A DNA stretch of 64,000 nucleotides from Herbaspirillum hiltneri N3 (GTDB taxonomy: Bacteria; Pseudomonadota; Gammaproteobacteria; Burkholderiales; Burkholderiaceae_D): assembly GCF_001267925.1 (NCBI RefSeq), contig NZ_CP011409.1, forward strand, positions 62,001-126,000, read 5' to 3'. Positions 27,241-36,261 of the stretch are shown here, one piece after another (position 1 is the stretch's first letter; each line of letters begins with the position of its first letter). The position numbers were made by a program, and so were the translations under genes. Under the pieces are notes generated by a model. That model did not search any database, had not been told where the DNA came from, and was given only the letters and a program-made list of their open reading frames with translations.

Positions 27241-28791
27241 TTACATCTTGTTGCCGGCGTCGTTCTTCGCCTGCGTATCGGTCGGCGCCAGCGGACCGTG
27301 CCAGCCGCCGCCGAGCGCGCGGATCAGGTTGACGGTCGAGCGTGCGCGTTCGCCGTCGAGCTGGACTGCGGCGCGCTGCTGTTGCAGCACGGTGCGGTCG
27401 GCGTCGATCACGTTGAAGTAGCTGACCGAGCCTTCGCGATATTGCACGTGCGACAGTTTGGCTGCGTGGTTGGAAGCCGACACCGCGTCATCCTGCGCAC
27501 GGGTCTGGTCGCCCAGGATGCGCAGGCTGGCGAGGTTGTCCTCGACTTCGCCGAAGGCCGTCAGGACGGTCTGGCGATAGTTGGCGACATCTTCTTCATA
27601 GGCGGCGCGGGCGCGGTTGACGCCGGCTTCACGGCGACCGCCGTCGAAGATCGGCAAGGTCAGTGCGGTACCCACCAGCGGACCCAGCAGGAAAGTACGG
27701 CTGGACCAGTTGAACAGGTCGCCCAACTTGGCCGATTCATAACCGAGACCGCCGGTCAGATCCAGACGCGGGAACCACGCCGAACGGGCCACGCCGACGC
27801 GGGCATTGGCGGCCGCCATGGCGCGTTCAGCGGCGGCGATGTCGGGACGGCGTTCCAGCAGGTCGGACGGCAGGCCGGCCGGGATCGCGATCGACAAGCG
27901 TTGCAGCGGTTGCGGCTTGAAGTCGAACTCGGCCGGCGTCTTGCCCAGCAGGATCGCCAGTGCGTGTTCTGCATTGGCGCGCTGGCGGGCGATGCCGAAG
28001 GATTCCGATTGCGCGGAAGCCAGCTCCGACTTGGCGCGGGCGACGTCGACTTCGCTGATGTCGCCTTCATCGAAGCGACGTTGCACCAGCTTCAGCGACT
28101 GCATGCGCAGGTCCACGGTGCCGGTATACAACTCTTGCTCGGCATCGAGTTCGCGCAGCAGGAAATATTGCTGGGCGACGTCGGCTTGCAGCGCCAGGCG
28201 CACCGAATGGAACAGCGCTTCGCTGCGTTGCGCATCGGCAGTTGCAGCATCGACGGTGGACGCCACACGGCCGAACAGATCGGCTTCATACGACACGCCG
28301 AGCTGTGCGCGGTACAAAGTGGTCGGCGTGGTATTGGCGTTCGGCGGCAGGCCTTGCGAGGCCGGCGACTGGCGTTGGCGGGTCGCGCCGAAGCCGGCGT
28401 CGACTTGCGGGAACAGGCCGGAGCGGGCGTCCTGGCGCAGGGCCCGCGACTGGCTCAGGCGGGCGGCGGCGGCCTTCAGGTTCTGATTGGCTTCCAGTGC
28501 CTGTGCTTCCAGGGCATTGAGGCCTTCGTCGTTGAAGATCTTCCACCATTCGCCGCGGGCCATGTCTTCAGCCGGTTGCGCGGTCTTCCAGTCGGAGGCC
28601 GCCTTGGCGTCTGCGGCTTCCTTGTAGGCGACCGAGGTGTTCACGGCAGGGCGTTCGTAGGTCGGCGCCAGCGAGCAGCCTGCCAGCACCAGCATTGCCG
28701 CCAGCAGGGCCGAACTAGTTCTGAAACCTTGGAGCGGCTTGAGCAGCTTGCCGCCCAGGCCTCCTTGATTGTTGATTGAGAGTGCGTTCAT
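27241..28791 (-). CDS. opcM: RND efflux outer-membrane channel lipoprotein (OprM/OpcM family)
   Basis: This 516-residue TolC-like channel begins with a lipoprotein signal ending in the lipobox LAGC (C39), then the NodT/OprM-type start SLAPTYERP. Two outer-membrane-efflux repeats follow, with the characteristic long helices (LEAQALEANQNLKAAAARL; ALAILLGKTPAEFDF; DLLERRPDIAAAERAMAAAN). It should form the trimeric exit duct for the pump encoded just upstream (29-base gap). The ATG at 28789-28791 has AAGGA about 8 bases upstream. Gene order matches Burkholderia ceoAB-opcM / bpeEF-oprC. A strong terminator follows, marking the operon end. Substrates in known relatives include chloramphenicol, trimethoprim and fluoroquinolones; this is not demonstrated here. 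Confidence 0.9.
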   Translation of the reverse strand: MNALSINNQGGLGGKLLKPLQGFRTSSALLAAMLVLAGCSLAPTYERPAVNTSVAYKEAADAKAASDWKTAQPAEDMARGEWWKIFNDEGLNALEAQALEANQNLKAAAARLSQSRALRQDARSGLFPQVDAGFGATRQRQSPASQGLPPNANTTPTTLYRAQLGVSYEADLFGRVASTVDAATADAQRSEALFHSVRLALQADVAQQYFLLRELDAEQELYTGTVDLRMQSLKLVQRRFDEGDISEVDVARAKSELASAQSESFGIARQRANAEHALAILLGKTPAEFDFKPQPLQRLSIAIPAGLPSDLLERRPDIAAAERAMAAANARVGVARSAWFPRLDLTGGLGYESAKLGDLFNWSSRTFLLGPLVGTALTLPIFDGGRREAGVNRARAAYEEDVANYRQTVLTAFGEVEDNLASLRILGDQTRAQDDAVSASNHAAKLSHVQYREGSVSYFNVIDADRTVLQQQRAAVQLDGERARSTVNLIRALGGGWHGPLAPTDTQAKNDAGNKM

Positions 28792-28820
28792 GTTATTTTT
28801 CCTTTGCTCATCGGCCGCGA

Positions 28821-31800
28821 TTAACGACCATCGTGCGATTCGGCCTGAGCGACATGTGACCCTGCAGTCAACGGCGCTTCATGCTTGTGTGCGGAGTGCA
28901 GTTTCTTGCTGCCGCCGATGCTACGCAGCAGCACATAGAACACCGGTGTCAGGAACAGGCCGAACAGCGTCACGCCCAGCATGCCGAAGAACACTGCAAT
29001 ACCCATCGCGTGGCGCATTTCCGAACCGGCGCCCGTCGAGGTCACCAGCGGCACCACGCCCATGATGAATGCGATCGAGGTCATCAGGATCGGACGCAGA
29101 CGCAGGCGGCTGGCATCGATCGCGGCACGGATCACGGTGCTGCCTTGCAGTTCCAGTTCGCGGGCGAATTCGACGATCAGGATCGCGTTCTTCGCCGACA
29201 GGCCCACCAGCACCATCAGACCGATCTGGGTGAAGATGTTGTTGTCGCCCTTGGTCAGCCAGACACCGGTCAGCGCCGCCAGGATGCTCATCGGCACGAT
29301 CAGGATCACGGCCAGCGGCAGGGTCAGGCTTTCGTACAGCGCAGCCAGCACCAGGAACACCAGCAGCACGCTGATCGGGAACACCCACACGCCGGCATTG
29401 CCTGCGAGGATTTTCTGATAGGTCAGGTCGGTCCATTCGAAGCGCACGCCGCGCGGCAGGGTTGCCTTGGCGACGCGTTCAGCCGCTTTCTCTGCCTGAT
29501 CCGACGAGTAACCGGGAGCCGGGCCGCCGTTGATGTCGGCAGCGGTGAAGCCGTTGTAACGCACCACCATTTCAGGACCGAAGGTTTGCTTGACCTTGAC
29601 CACCGACGACAACGGCACCATGTCGCCAGCGGTATTGCGGGTCTTGAGCTGGCCGATGTCGTCGGCCTTGGCGCGGAACGGCGCATCAGCCTGGGCACGC
29701 ACCTGGTAGACGCGGCCGAAACGGTTGAAGTCGTTGACGTACAGCGAACCCAGATAGATCTGCATGGTGTTGAACACATCGGTCACGGGAATGCCGAGCT
29801 GCTTGGCTTTCACGCGGTCGAGGTCGACGTCCAGTTGCGGCACGTTGATCTGATAGCTCGAGAACATCGGACCCAGTGCAGGTTCCTTGGCGGCGGCCTT
29901 CATGAAGGCTTGTGCCGCGGCGTCGAGTTCAGCGTAGCCGACCGAGCCGTGATCTTCGATCTGCATCTTGAAGCCGCCCAGCGTACCGAGACCCATCACC
30001 GGCGGCGGTGGGAACACGGCCGTGAAGGCTTCCTTGATGCCGCTGAATTTCTTGTTCAGTGACATGGCGATGGCGGTGCCCGACAGTTCCTTGCTCTTGC
30101 GTTCTTCGAACGGTTTCAGGCCGACGAAGACGATACCGGCGGAAGAGCTGTTGGTGAAGCCGTTGATCGACAGGCCGGGGAAGGCGATCGCACTGTCGAC
30201 GCCCGGTTCCTTCAACATGATGTCGCTCATCTTGCGCATCACGTCTTCGCTGCGGTCGATCGACGCGCCGTTAGGCAATTGCGCGAAGGCCACCAGGTAT
30301 TGCTTGTCCTGGCCAGGCACGAAGCCACCCGGCACGATGTAGGCGATGCCGACGGTCGCCGCCAGCAGCAGGGCGTACACGCCCATCGCCGACGCCTTGC
30401 GCGAGATCACGCCGGTCACGCCCTTGCTGTAACCCTCGGAAGCACGGTTGAAGAAACGATTGAAGCGGACGAAGAAACCACCGAGGAAACGGTCCATCTG
30501 GCGCGTCAGCCAATCCGGCTTGGCGCCGTGGCCCTTGAGCAGCATCGAAGCCAGCGCCGGGGACAGCGTCAGCGAGTTGAACGCCGAGATCACGGTCGAA
30601 ATCGCAATCGTCATCGCAAACTGTTTGTAGAACTGGCCCGTCAGGCCGGTCATGAACGCCAGCGGAACGAACACCGCCACCAGCGTCAGCGCAATGGCGA
30701 CGATCGGACCGGACACTTCCTGCATGGCGCGGTAAGTCGCTTCACGCGGACTCAGGCCGGCGCCGATGTTCCGCTCGACGTTCTCCACCACCACAATGGC
30801 ATCGTCGACCACAATCCCGATGGCAAGCACCATGCCGAACAGCGACAGGGCGTTGATGGAATAGCCGAAGCCGAGCATCAGCGAGAAGGTACCGACAATC
30901 GACACCGGCACGGCCAGCAGCGGGATGATCGATGCACGCCAGGTTTGCAGGAAGATGATCACCACGATCACGACCAGCGCAATCGCTTCGAGCAGGGTGT
31001 GCACCACGGCTTCGATACTGGCGCGCACGAACTGGGTCGGGTCGTACACGATCTTGTATTCGACCGAGGAAGGGAAGTCTTTCGACAGATCCTTCATCGC
31101 GGCGCGCACTTGCGTGGACACGTCCAGCGCGTTGGCGCCCGGCGCCTGGAAGATCGGGATCGCCACCGCAGGCTTGTTGTCCAGCAGCGAGCGCAGGCCG
31201 TATTCGGACGCTGCCAGCTCGACGCGGGCGACGTCGCCCAGCTTGGTGATGGCGCCGTCAGGTGCGCTCTTCAGGATGATTTCGCGGAACTCTTCCTCCG
31301 TCTTCAGGCGGCCTTGTGCATTGACGGACAATTGCACCGGCACGTCAGGCGAGCTCGGCGATGCGCCGATCACACCGGCGGCAACCTGCACGTTCTGTTC
31401 GCGGATCGACTTGATGACGTCGCTGGCGGTCAGGCCGCGCTGCGAGACCTTGTTCGGATCCAGCCAGATGCGCATGGAGTAGTTGCCGGAACCGAACAGG
31501 CCGACTTCACCGACGCCCTGGATGCGCGCCAGACGGTCTTTCACGTTCAGCACCGCGTAGTTGCGCAGGTAAGTGGTGTCGTAGCGATTGTCGGGCGAGA
31601 TCAGGTGGACCACCATGGTCAGCGTCGGCGAGCTCTTGATGGTCGTCACGCCCAGGCGCTGCACGTCTTCAGGCAGGCGCGGCAAGGCTTGCGCAACGCG
31701 GTTCTGCACCAATTGCTGGGCCTTGTCCGGGTCGACGCCGAGACGGAAGTTGACCGTGATGGTCAGGTTGCCGTCGCTGTTGGCCTGCGACTGCATGTAC

Positions 31801-32033
31801 AGCATGTTTTCCACGCCGTTGATCTGCTCTTCCAGCGGCGAGGCCACGGTTTCGGCGATCACTTTCGGGTTGGCGCCGGGATACTGCGCGCGCACCACGA
31901 CCGATGGCGGCACCACTTCCGGATATTCGGAAATGGGCAACTGGAACATGGCCAGCACCCCGGCCAGCAGCAGCAGTATCGACAGCACGCCCGCAAAAAT
32001 CGGGCGGTCGATAAAGAATTTTGAAATGTTCAT
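28821..32033 (-). CDS. ceoB: RND multidrug efflux permease (AcrB/MexF/CeoB type, HAE1)
   Basis: This 1070-residue inner-membrane proton antiporter has the full RND layout: 12 membrane helices, two large periplasmic loops and the proton-relay aspartates D410/D411 in GIVVDDAIVVVENVE. The N-terminus MNISKFFIDRPIFAGVLSIL and repeats such as LPISEYPEVVPPSVVV are typical of HAE1 pumps closest to MexF/BpeF/CeoB. It works with the adaptor encoded 48 bases upstream and the channel encoded 29 bases downstream. The ATG at 32031-32033 has GGGGAA about 8 bases upstream. No truncation or missing key residue was noticed. Confidence 0.95.
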   Translation of the reverse strand: MNISKFFIDRPIFAGVLSILLLLAGVLAMFQLPISEYPEVVPPSVVVRAQYPGANPKVIAETVASPLEEQINGVENMLYMQSQANSDGNLTITVNFRLGVDPDKAQQLVQNRVAQALPRLPEDVQRLGVTTIKSSPTLTMVVHLISPDNRYDTTYLRNYAVLNVKDRLARIQGVGEVGLFGSGNYSMRIWLDPNKVSQRGLTASDVIKSIREQNVQVAAGVIGASPSSPDVPVQLSVNAQGRLKTEEEFREIILKSAPDGAITKLGDVARVELAASEYGLRSLLDNKPAVAIPIFQAPGANALDVSTQVRAAMKDLSKDFPSSVEYKIVYDPTQFVRASIEAVVHTLLEAIALVVIVVIIFLQTWRASIIPLLAVPVSIVGTFSLMLGFGYSINALSLFGMVLAIGIVVDDAIVVVENVERNIGAGLSPREATYRAMQEVSGPIVAIALTLVAVFVPLAFMTGLTGQFYKQFAMTIAISTVISAFNSLTLSPALASMLLKGHGAKPDWLTRQMDRFLGGFFVRFNRFFNRASEGYSKGVTGVISRKASAMGVYALLLAATVGIAYIVPGGFVPGQDKQYLVAFAQLPNGASIDRSEDVMRKMSDIMLKEPGVDSAIAFPGLSINGFTNSSSAGIVFVGLKPFEERKSKELSGTAIAMSLNKKFSGIKEAFTAVFPPPPVMGLGTLGGFKMQIEDHGSVGYAELDAAAQAFMKAAAKEPALGPMFSSYQINVPQLDVDLDRVKAKQLGIPVTDVFNTMQIYLGSLYVNDFNRFGRVYQVRAQADAPFRAKADDIGQLKTRNTAGDMVPLSSVVKVKQTFGPEMVVRYNGFTAADINGGPAPGYSSDQAEKAAERVAKATLPRGVRFEWTDLTYQKILAGNAGVWVFPISVLLVFLVLAALYESLTLPLAVILIVPMSILAALTGVWLTKGDNNIFTQIGLMVLVGLSAKNAILIVEFARELELQGSTVIRAAIDASRLRLRPILMTSIAFIMGVVPLVTSTGAGSEMRHAMGIAVFFGMLGVTLFGLFLTPVFYVLLRSIGGSKKLHSAHKHEAPLTAGSHVAQAESHDGR

Positions 32034-32081
32034 GGGAGTTCCCCGTTAATAATTCGATGCGGATCTTCTGGATTGATCCTG

Positions 32082-33275
32082 TTAAGCCTTCTTGTCGGCC
32101 TTGGCGGCGCCGGCGACCTTGACCATCGGCACCAGGTTCGGCGCCACGGTGTCGCCCGGACGGACGCGTTGCAGGCCGTTGACGACGATGCGTTCACCCG
32201 GTTTCAGGCCGTTTTCGATCACACGCAAACCATCCTGGTTGGCGCCGACGCGGACTTCGCGGTAAGTAGCGTGGTTGTCCTTGTCGAGCACCAGCACGAA
32301 GCGCTTGTCCTGATCGGTGCCGAGCGCCTTTTCATCGATCAGCAAGGCATCGCGCGGCGCACCGCCGCCGAGGCGGATGCGTGCATACAGGCCCGGCAGC
32401 AATTGGCCGTCGGTGTTGTCGAACACGGCGCGCACGCGGATGGTGCCGGAGGACGTATCGATACGGTTGTCGATCGAACCGACCTTGCCTTCGCGCGAGT
32501 AAGCGTCTTCATTGGCCAGACCCAGGAACACGGGGACCGAAGTGCCCTTCGCCCGCGCCGGGTTGACGTACTTCAGGAAGCTTTGCTCATCGACGTCGAA
32601 GGAAGCGTAGATCTTCGACATCGACACCAGCGTCGACAGCGCCGGGGTGTTGGAGCCGACCGAGACGATATTGCCGACGGTGACTTCGGCGCGCGACATG
32701 CGACCGGAAACCGGCGCCACGATTTGCGTATATTCCAGGTTCAGCTTGGCCGAACGCAGGGCGGCTTGCGCAGCTTGCACGTTGGCGGCGGCTTCGCGGG
32801 AAGCGTTTTGCTTTTCTTCGTAGTCGCGCTTGGCGATGGCGTTGTCGCCCAGCAGGCGCTGACCGCGCGCCACATCCGAAGCGGTGTAGGCGGCGCGGGC
32901 TTCGGCGCCGGCCAGTTGCGCTTGCGCGCGGGCGACTTCGGCGGCGTAAGGACGCGGGTCGATGGTAAACAGGACGTCACCCTTCTTCACCATGGCGCCG
33001 TCCTTGAAGTGCACGGCGGTCAGGGTGCCGGACACCAGCGGGCGGATCTCGACGCGGTCGACTGCTTCGAGGCGACCGGAGTATTGCTGCCAGTCGGTGA
33101 TCTGTTTGCTGACGACTTCGGCGACATCGACGCCGGCCGCTTGCGGCGCTTGTTGCGCGTTGGCGGTGGAGTCGACGCCGATGGCGGACAGGGTGCCGGC
33201 GACGGCGATGGCGATGACGGCGAAGACGGCTGCCGTGACGGTGTAGCGATTGCGCAGTGTCATTTTGCTGGACAT
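32082..33275 (-). CDS. ceoA: RND efflux periplasmic adaptor (membrane fusion protein)
   Basis: This 397-residue adaptor has an N-terminal membrane anchor or signal (YTVTAAVFAVIAIAVAGTL). The lipoyl/barrel-sandwich part (VEIRPLVSGTLTAVHFKDGA, MVKKGDVLFTID) is followed by an alpha-hairpin (about 100-170) and a beta-barrel and membrane-proximal domain (LVLDKDNHATYREVRVG, IVNGLQRVRPGD). It links the RND pump and outer-membrane duct. The ATG at 33273-33275 is preferred because GAGG lies about 6-7 bases upstream; an in-frame ATG at 33287 lacks a site and would overlap the stop of the preceding gene. It lies 11 bases after llpE, in the same operon. Confidence 0.92.
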   Translation of the reverse strand: MSSKMTLRNRYTVTAAVFAVIAIAVAGTLSAIGVDSTANAQQAPQAAGVDVAEVVSKQITDWQQYSGRLEAVDRVEIRPLVSGTLTAVHFKDGAMVKKGDVLFTIDPRPYAAEVARAQAQLAGAEARAAYTASDVARGQRLLGDNAIAKRDYEEKQNASREAAANVQAAQAALRSAKLNLEYTQIVAPVSGRMSRAEVTVGNIVSVGSNTPALSTLVSMSKIYASFDVDEQSFLKYVNPARAKGTSVPVFLGLANEDAYSREGKVGSIDNRIDTSSGTIRVRAVFDNTDGQLLPGLYARIRLGGGAPRDALLIDEKALGTDQDKRFVLVLDKDNHATYREVRVGANQDGLRVIENGLKPGERIVVNGLQRVRPGDTVAPNLVPMVKVAGAAKADKKA

Positions 33276-33286
33276 GATGGACCTCA

Positions 33287-34129
33287 TTAAGCAGGTTGGA
33301 ATTGGAAAGCTGGGTTGGATGGGCCGGCGATCGCACTGAAGCGACGACGCAGGAATTCGACGATTTCTTTAAGCAAAGGAATATGGCTGCGCAGTGCGTC
33401 GTGCGTAATGCCGGCGAAGCGCGCGACTTGCGTATGCACGCCGGCGTGGATCAGCGAGGCGGCGTACTTTTCCGCTTCGGTGTGCAGCACGTCGCAGCCG
33501 GCCGTGGCGATGAACGCCGGCGGCAATCCGGCCAGGCGACTGGCTTCCAGCGGCGCGGCATACGGATGCAGGCGTTGCATGGTCTGCGGCAGGTACTGGC
33601 GATAGCGCAGGGCGCAGGCTTCGGCGGTCATGTCCGAGTTCAGGCGTTTGGCGTCGCCCAGCAACGTCATGCTGGGGTCGAGCATCGGGCTGATCAGCAC
33701 CTGCGCAGCGAACGGCGCCGAGCAGCGGTCGCGCGTGATCATGGTCAGGCTGGCCGCCAGGTTGCCGCCGGCATCGTCGCCCGCAACGGCGATCTGGTGC
33801 GGATCGATGTGCAGCATGCCGGCGTTCTTGACGGCCCAGCAGGCGGCGGCGTAAGCGTCTTCCGGCGCTGCCGGGAACGGCTTGGCCGGCGCCAGCGCAT
33901 ACGCTACCGACAGCACCACGGCGCGGCTGTACTGCGCAATGTAGCGGGCTTGCAGGTCGGCGTCGTCCAGGCCGCCGGAGACGAAACCGCCGCCGTGGAA
34001 ATACAGCACCAGCGCCTGCAGGTCGCCGGTTTTCACGCGGCCTTGCGGTTGATACAGGCGCACGGGAATCGCGCCGATCGGACCGGGGACGGTGAAGTTG
34101 GTGACGGTTGAAGCTTGTTCGACTTCCAT
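33287..34129 (-). CDS. llpE: Alpha/beta hydrolase, lipase-like (LlpE), first gene of the efflux operon; nucleophile Ser replaced by Asp
   Basis: This 280-residue protein has the hormone-sensitive-lipase-family fold with the oxyanion motif FHGGGFVSGG and a late histidine in AGITHDAL. The acid region is GCDVLHTEAEKYA. The nucleophile elbow reads AGDDAGGN instead of the family's GDSAGG; the codons are GAC GAT, so aspartate replaces the catalytic serine. Such a protein may be a pseudo-esterase or use aspartate chemistry. It lies directly before the adaptor gene and opposite a LysR gene, the position of llpE in the Burkholderia ceo and bpe operons, where it is described as lipase-like. The ATG at 34127-34129 has no clear ribosome site; longer frames upstream run through the LysR gene and are not credible. 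Confidence 0.82.
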   Translation of the reverse strand: MEVEQASTVTNFTVPGPIGAIPVRLYQPQGRVKTGDLQALVLYFHGGGFVSGGLDDADLQARYIAQYSRAVVLSVAYALAPAKPFPAAPEDAYAAACWAVKNAGMLHIDPHQIAVAGDDAGGNLAASLTMITRDRCSAPFAAQVLISPMLDPSMTLLGDAKRLNSDMTAEACALRYRQYLPQTMQRLHPYAAPLEASRLAGLPPAFIATAGCDVLHTEAEKYAASLIHAGVHTQVARFAGITHDALRSHIPLLKEIVEFLRRRFSAIAGPSNPAFQFQPA

Positions 34130-34471
34130 GATGTGGGGGCGGCGGTTAACGCCGGATTCGCTAAGTTGAAGCGGATTGTGCGCCACAGCATGCGGGCGGA
34201 TAAAGCAGGCAAATCCAACAACACTGTTCGCTGAGTTCGAACAATCGGCGTAAAATAACCGAATTAGTTTGACGAAAATCGAGCCGCCGCCAATGCCGAC
34301 GCGGCTTTCCGGTGTTTTCGGATAAGCGCGCCAAAGCCGGATAAAGCCCGCCAATGGCAGCAAAAGATGGCAAATTGGCAGTGAAAAACGCGTTTTTACC
34401 GCTGTTGCAAAACAATCGCGGAACGTGATTTGTACAAATGCGACGACAAAATCGTTGCCGTGGAGAATCAA
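34130..34471. other. 342-bp divergent control region of the efflux operon and its regulator
   Basis: No gene is present. The region separates llpE (minus) from the LysR gene (plus). It contains a LysR-box candidate at 34225-34243 and a TAAAAT at 34251-34256 close by. It is lower in GC than the flanking genes and has several short repeated pieces such as GGATAA and GGCAAA. Confidence 0.6.
34225..34243. promoter_or_regulatory. ceoR: Candidate LysR-type binding box
   Basis: TGTTCG-N7-CGAACA is a perfect 6-bp inverted repeat. It contains the T-N11-A form (TCG-N7-CGA) that LysR regulators recognise, between llpE and the LysR gene. About 100 bases separate it from llpE and 230 from the regulator. 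Confidence 0.65.
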
Positions 34472-35491
34472 ATGGACAAATTTCAAGCAATGCAGGTCTT
34501 CAGCGCCGTGGTCGACGCCAACAGCTTTACGCGCGCCGCCGACAATCTCAATTTGCCGCGCACCACGGTGACGACGATTGTTCAGGGGCTGGAGAGTTTG
34601 TTGCAGGTGCGCTTGCTCAACCGCACCACGCGCCGCATCAGCCTCACGCCCGACGGCGCTGCGTATTACGAGCGCTGCGTGCGCATCCTGGCCGAGGTGG
34701 ACGAGACCGAAGCCTCGTTCCGCAACGTCACGCGCGGCCCGCAAGGGCGCCTGCGCATCGACGTGCCGGCCTCGATCGGCCGCTTGCTGCTGCTGCCCAA
34801 CCTGTGCGACTTCTATACCAAGTATCCCGACATCGAGCTGGTCATGGGCATGAGCGATCGTCCGGTCGACATGGTGCAGGAGGCGGTGGATTGCGTGATC
34901 CGCGTCGGCGATCTGCAGGATTCGAGCATGGTGGCGCGCCGCATCGGCACTTTCCAGGCGGTGACCTGCGGTTCGCCCACGTATTTCGAGCGCCATGGCA
35001 TGCCGCACACCATCGAGGACTTGCAGAATCACAAGTCGGTGCACTACTTCTCCAGCCGCACCGGCCGCACCATCGACTGGGACTTCATGGTCGACGGCGC
35101 CACGCAGGAAGTGAAGATGGCCGGCAAGTTGTCGGTCAACGATGGCGATGCCTATGTCGCTTGCGCGCTGCAGGGGTTCGGCCTGGTCCAGGCGCCGCTG
35201 TACATGATTCAGCCTTTCCTCGAAGACGGCCGTCTGGTCGAGATCCTGTCGCAGTGGAAGCCGGTTCCCATGCCGATTTCGGTGGTCTACCTGCACAATC
35301 GCCACTTGTCGCCCAAGGTGCGCGCCTTCGTCGACTGGGTCGCCGAACTGTTCGCCACCTGCCCGCTGCAAAAGGGCTGCCAGATGGGCATGGCCGACGA
35401 ACCCAAGGAATCCCAGTTCACTTCCAAGCCGGAGAGCAACACCATCCGCGCCGTCATCGAACAGCACAACATCGCCGAAAGCGTGTTCTAG
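34472..35491 (+). CDS. ceoR: LysR-family regulator of the adjacent RND efflux operon (CeoR/BpeT-like)
   Basis: This 339-residue regulator has an N-terminal helix-turn-helix (VFSAVVDANSFTRAADNLNL, then RTTVTTIVQGLESLL) and an effector-binding domain (about 90-300). A C-terminal tail of about 35 residues beyond the usual LysR length is present (MGMADEPKESQFTSK). It is divergent from llpE and the pump operon, as CeoR and BpeT are in Burkholderia, and probably activates it in response to a small aromatic or other inducer. The ATG at 34472 has GGAG about 6 bases upstream. A terminator follows at 35521. Confidence 0.88.
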   Translation: MDKFQAMQVFSAVVDANSFTRAADNLNLPRTTVTTIVQGLESLLQVRLLNRTTRRISLTPDGAAYYERCVRILAEVDETEASFRNVTRGPQGRLRIDVPASIGRLLLLPNLCDFYTKYPDIELVMGMSDRPVDMVQEAVDCVIRVGDLQDSSMVARRIGTFQAVTCGSPTYFERHGMPHTIEDLQNHKSVHYFSSRTGRTIDWDFMVDGATQEVKMAGKLSVNDGDAYVACALQGFGLVQAPLYMIQPFLEDGRLVEILSQWKPVPMPISVVYLHNRHLSPKVRAFVDWVAELFATCPLQKGCQMGMADEPKESQFTSKPESNTIRAVIEQHNIAESVF

Positions 35492-35520
35492 CGCGCTCTT
35501 TAGAGACGGTTTGCCATGCA

Positions 35521-35556
35521 GCGGCCCGCCTGGTTTCAGGCGCGTCGCTGTTTTTG
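35521..35556 (+). terminator. Rho-independent terminator after the LysR gene
   Basis: CGCCTG-GTTT-CAGGCG (35527-35542), extended by GCG/CGC outer pairing (35521-35523 with 35546-35548), is followed by TGTTTTTG. It lies 30 bases after the LysR stop. Confidence 0.65.
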
Positions 35557-35873
35557 TGTGGGCGATGATCGCTTGCATGTCGAGTCCTCAGGGCCAGACC
35601 ATGACGACAGGGCCGCACGCCGCAGAATGAAAAAAAGCAGCGCGTCCTTCCGCCGGAAAGGGCGAAAAACGTCGGGTCGATGGTGTCTGGAAAGTTGGTG
35701 AAGAGCCGAGGCGGCAGCGCGAATCTGCGCGCCGCTTGTCGGCGGTCCGGTGAAACGCTGTCTTGCATGGCCGGACCGGAGGCGGAACGGCGGACAGTTT
35801 GTATCGTGTGTTTGGCGTGAAGAGATTATGCGCGCAGCGCAGCAATTTCCGTTTGCTGAAAGCTGTCGAATAT

Positions 35874-35915
35874 TTGCCTGATTCTCCAGTGTGATGGTGA
35901 ATCAGGCAGTTTTTG
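35874..35915 (+). terminator. Terminator-like hairpin in the region upstream of the AraC gene
   Basis: A perfect 10-bp stem TGCCTGATTC/GAATCAGGCA (35875-35884 with 35899-35908) encloses a 14-base loop with two further pairs. GTTTTTGCATTTTT follows on the plus strand. The left arm is also a copy of the element found twice just before the AraC gene, so a regulatory role is possible instead. Confidence 0.5.
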
Positions 35916-36167
35916 CATTTTTCGGATCTGATCTCGCTCGCGTCGGGCAGTCTTGTGCGAGGAATGGCCGGTAAAAATCGCCGGTTTTTGCAAACACGAG
36001 CAGACCGGACAGCGATCGCTGCATGTCAGGCAGAACAAGGCCTGCTGGCCGGTGGTGCGTAGATGGATATGAATGCAAGGCGTGTCTTGTCCTGTAATAG
36101 TTTGGCCTCCTGACTTGTGCAAATCCAATCGCGGAATACTGCCTGGATACCCAATTCTCCTGATTAT

Positions 36168-36208
36168 TTGCCTATTTCTCCATTTGGAGGCGGCGGAGAT
36201 TCAGGCAA
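36168..36208. promoter_or_regulatory. Candidate operator in front of the AraC gene
   Basis: TTGCCTATTTCTCC (36168-36181) and GGAGATTCAGGCAA (36195-36208) form an inverted pair (11 of 14 positions symmetric), 54-94 bases before the AraC start. The same element occurs as TTGCCTGATTCTCC at 35874-35887. Autoregulation by the AraC protein is a reasonable guess. Confidence 0.4.
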
Positions 36209-36261
36209 GTCGGCAATCTGGAGTAAGCTGGCTGCTTCCACTCTCCCCACCCGGAACCGCC

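Larger units (their letters stand above)
35492..36261. other. 770-bp intergenic region with two hairpin terminators and a repeated element
   Basis: No coding sequence is convincing. Contents seen: the LysR terminator (35521-35556); a perfect 8-bp inverted repeat CGGTCCGG/CCGGACCG (35743-35750 with 35771-35778); a second terminator-like hairpin (35874-35915); and, near the AraC start, two further copies of the element TTGCCT-N2-TTCTCC. The stretch between the two terminators could encode a small RNA, but I find no clear promoter for it. Confidence 0.45.

Noticed and set aside
34130..35578. N-terminal extension of the lipase-like gene to 763 codons
   Set aside because: The added part is antisense to the LysR gene and compositionally like other mirror frames; only 33287-34129 codes for the hydrolase fold.
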